Source of the DNA: Actinomycetota bacterium
GTDB taxonomy: Bacteria > Actinomycetota > Actinomycetes > Mycobacteriales > Jatrophihabitantaceae
Length of the DNA: 5,651 bases
Reading direction: 5' to 3'
Assembly (NCBI GenBank): GCA_019241805.1
Contig: JAFAWL010000359.1
Location: 1-5,651, forward strand
The position numbers were made by a program, and so were the translations under genes. Positions 5,546 to 5,651 of this stretch are shown here, piece by piece. The notes under the pieces were generated by a model. That model made no database searches, was not told the DNA's origin, and saw only the letters and a list, made by a program, of their open reading frames with translations. The number at the start of each line of letters is the position of its first letter. Position 1 is the stretch's first letter.

Positions 5546-5599
5546 GCCGTCACCGACGCGATCGGCCCGTGCCGAGTCGTTGCAGCACCCTGACGTAAG

Positions 5600-5648
5600 C
5601 GCGTACTCACCGCTTCCCCGAACCGCGCACTCACCGTTCCGGGAAGCG
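5600..5648. repeat. Right-edge repeats: 24-bp direct repeat with an inverted pair
   Basis: CGCGTACTCACCG at 5600-5612 recurs as CGCGCACTCACCG at 5624-5636 with one mismatch and a period of 24. Overlapping this, CGCTTCCCCGAAC (5611-5623) and GTTCCGGGAAGCG (5636-5648) form an inverted repeat with 12 of 13 positions pairing around a 12-nt spacer. No T-run follows on either strand. The structure may continue beyond the window. No gene is visible in 5507-5651. Confidence 0.55.
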
Positions 5649-5651
5649 CGT

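Noticed and set aside
5411..5593. Plus-strand frame starting with a hydrophobic stretch (LGAVALSVLALGAVAMG) that resembles a signal peptide
   Set aside because: The hydrophobic run comes from a 13-bp direct repeat and has no good ribosome site. Third-position G+C falls in its second half, and the minus-strand small ORF has the ATGA link to the VWA gene. It remains an alternative rather than being excluded.

Overview
The window is high-G+C, gene-dense DNA in which most third codon positions are G or C. The protein families present (a mycobacterial-type MetB, a large von Willebrand A protein resembling M. tuberculosis Rv0959, and an actinobacterial-type cyclase-family protein) point to an actinomycete, most likely of the order Mycobacteriales. 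The species cannot be named from sequence alone.

Left block (1-898). The 3' end of a plus-strand cystathionine gamma-synthase gene (metB) runs in from the left edge. It converges on a small minus-strand membrane-protein gene of the CBU_0592-like type, and the two genes overlap by 96 bp at their 3' ends.

Centre (506-2790). The small membrane-protein gene is the second gene of a minus-strand pair. The first is a cyclase-family (KynB-like fold) protein of about 304 residues, and its stop overlaps the next start as ATGA, so the two are probably translationally coupled. A LysR-type regulator is transcribed divergently, with 72 bp between the two chosen starts. That gap carries an A/T-richer tract and a 23-bp imperfect palindrome. 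The arrangement is the classic LysR regulator and target layout, so the simplest model is that the regulator controls cyclase plus membrane protein in response to an unknown ligand. The cyclase has Asn and Tyr where the family motif usually has two metal-binding His residues. It also has an extra N-terminal domain of about 69 residues.

Gap 2785-2964. The space between lysR and the next, convergent gene is filled by six and a half degenerate tandem repeats of 25-28 bp. A related segment lies in the coding sequence of the cyclase, in the linker between its two domains.

Right block (2965-5651). A minus-strand operon reads, in transcription order: a possible 42-45 residue small ORF; a 652-residue VWA-domain protein with an intact MIDAS site and a long helical N-terminal region; and a GNAT acetyltransferase. 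Junctions are ATGA (small ORF to VWA) and TGATG (VWA to GNAT). No MoxR or magnesium-chelatase-like AAA+ partner gene is visible, although VWA proteins of this type usually have one nearby. A putative -10 element and a second pair of short repeats occupy the right edge.

No tRNA, rRNA, CRISPR, insertion sequence or phage gene was seen. The most distinctive features are the repeat family, the altered metal site in the cyclase, and the small ORF coupled to the VWA gene. I found no clear new multi-gene system.
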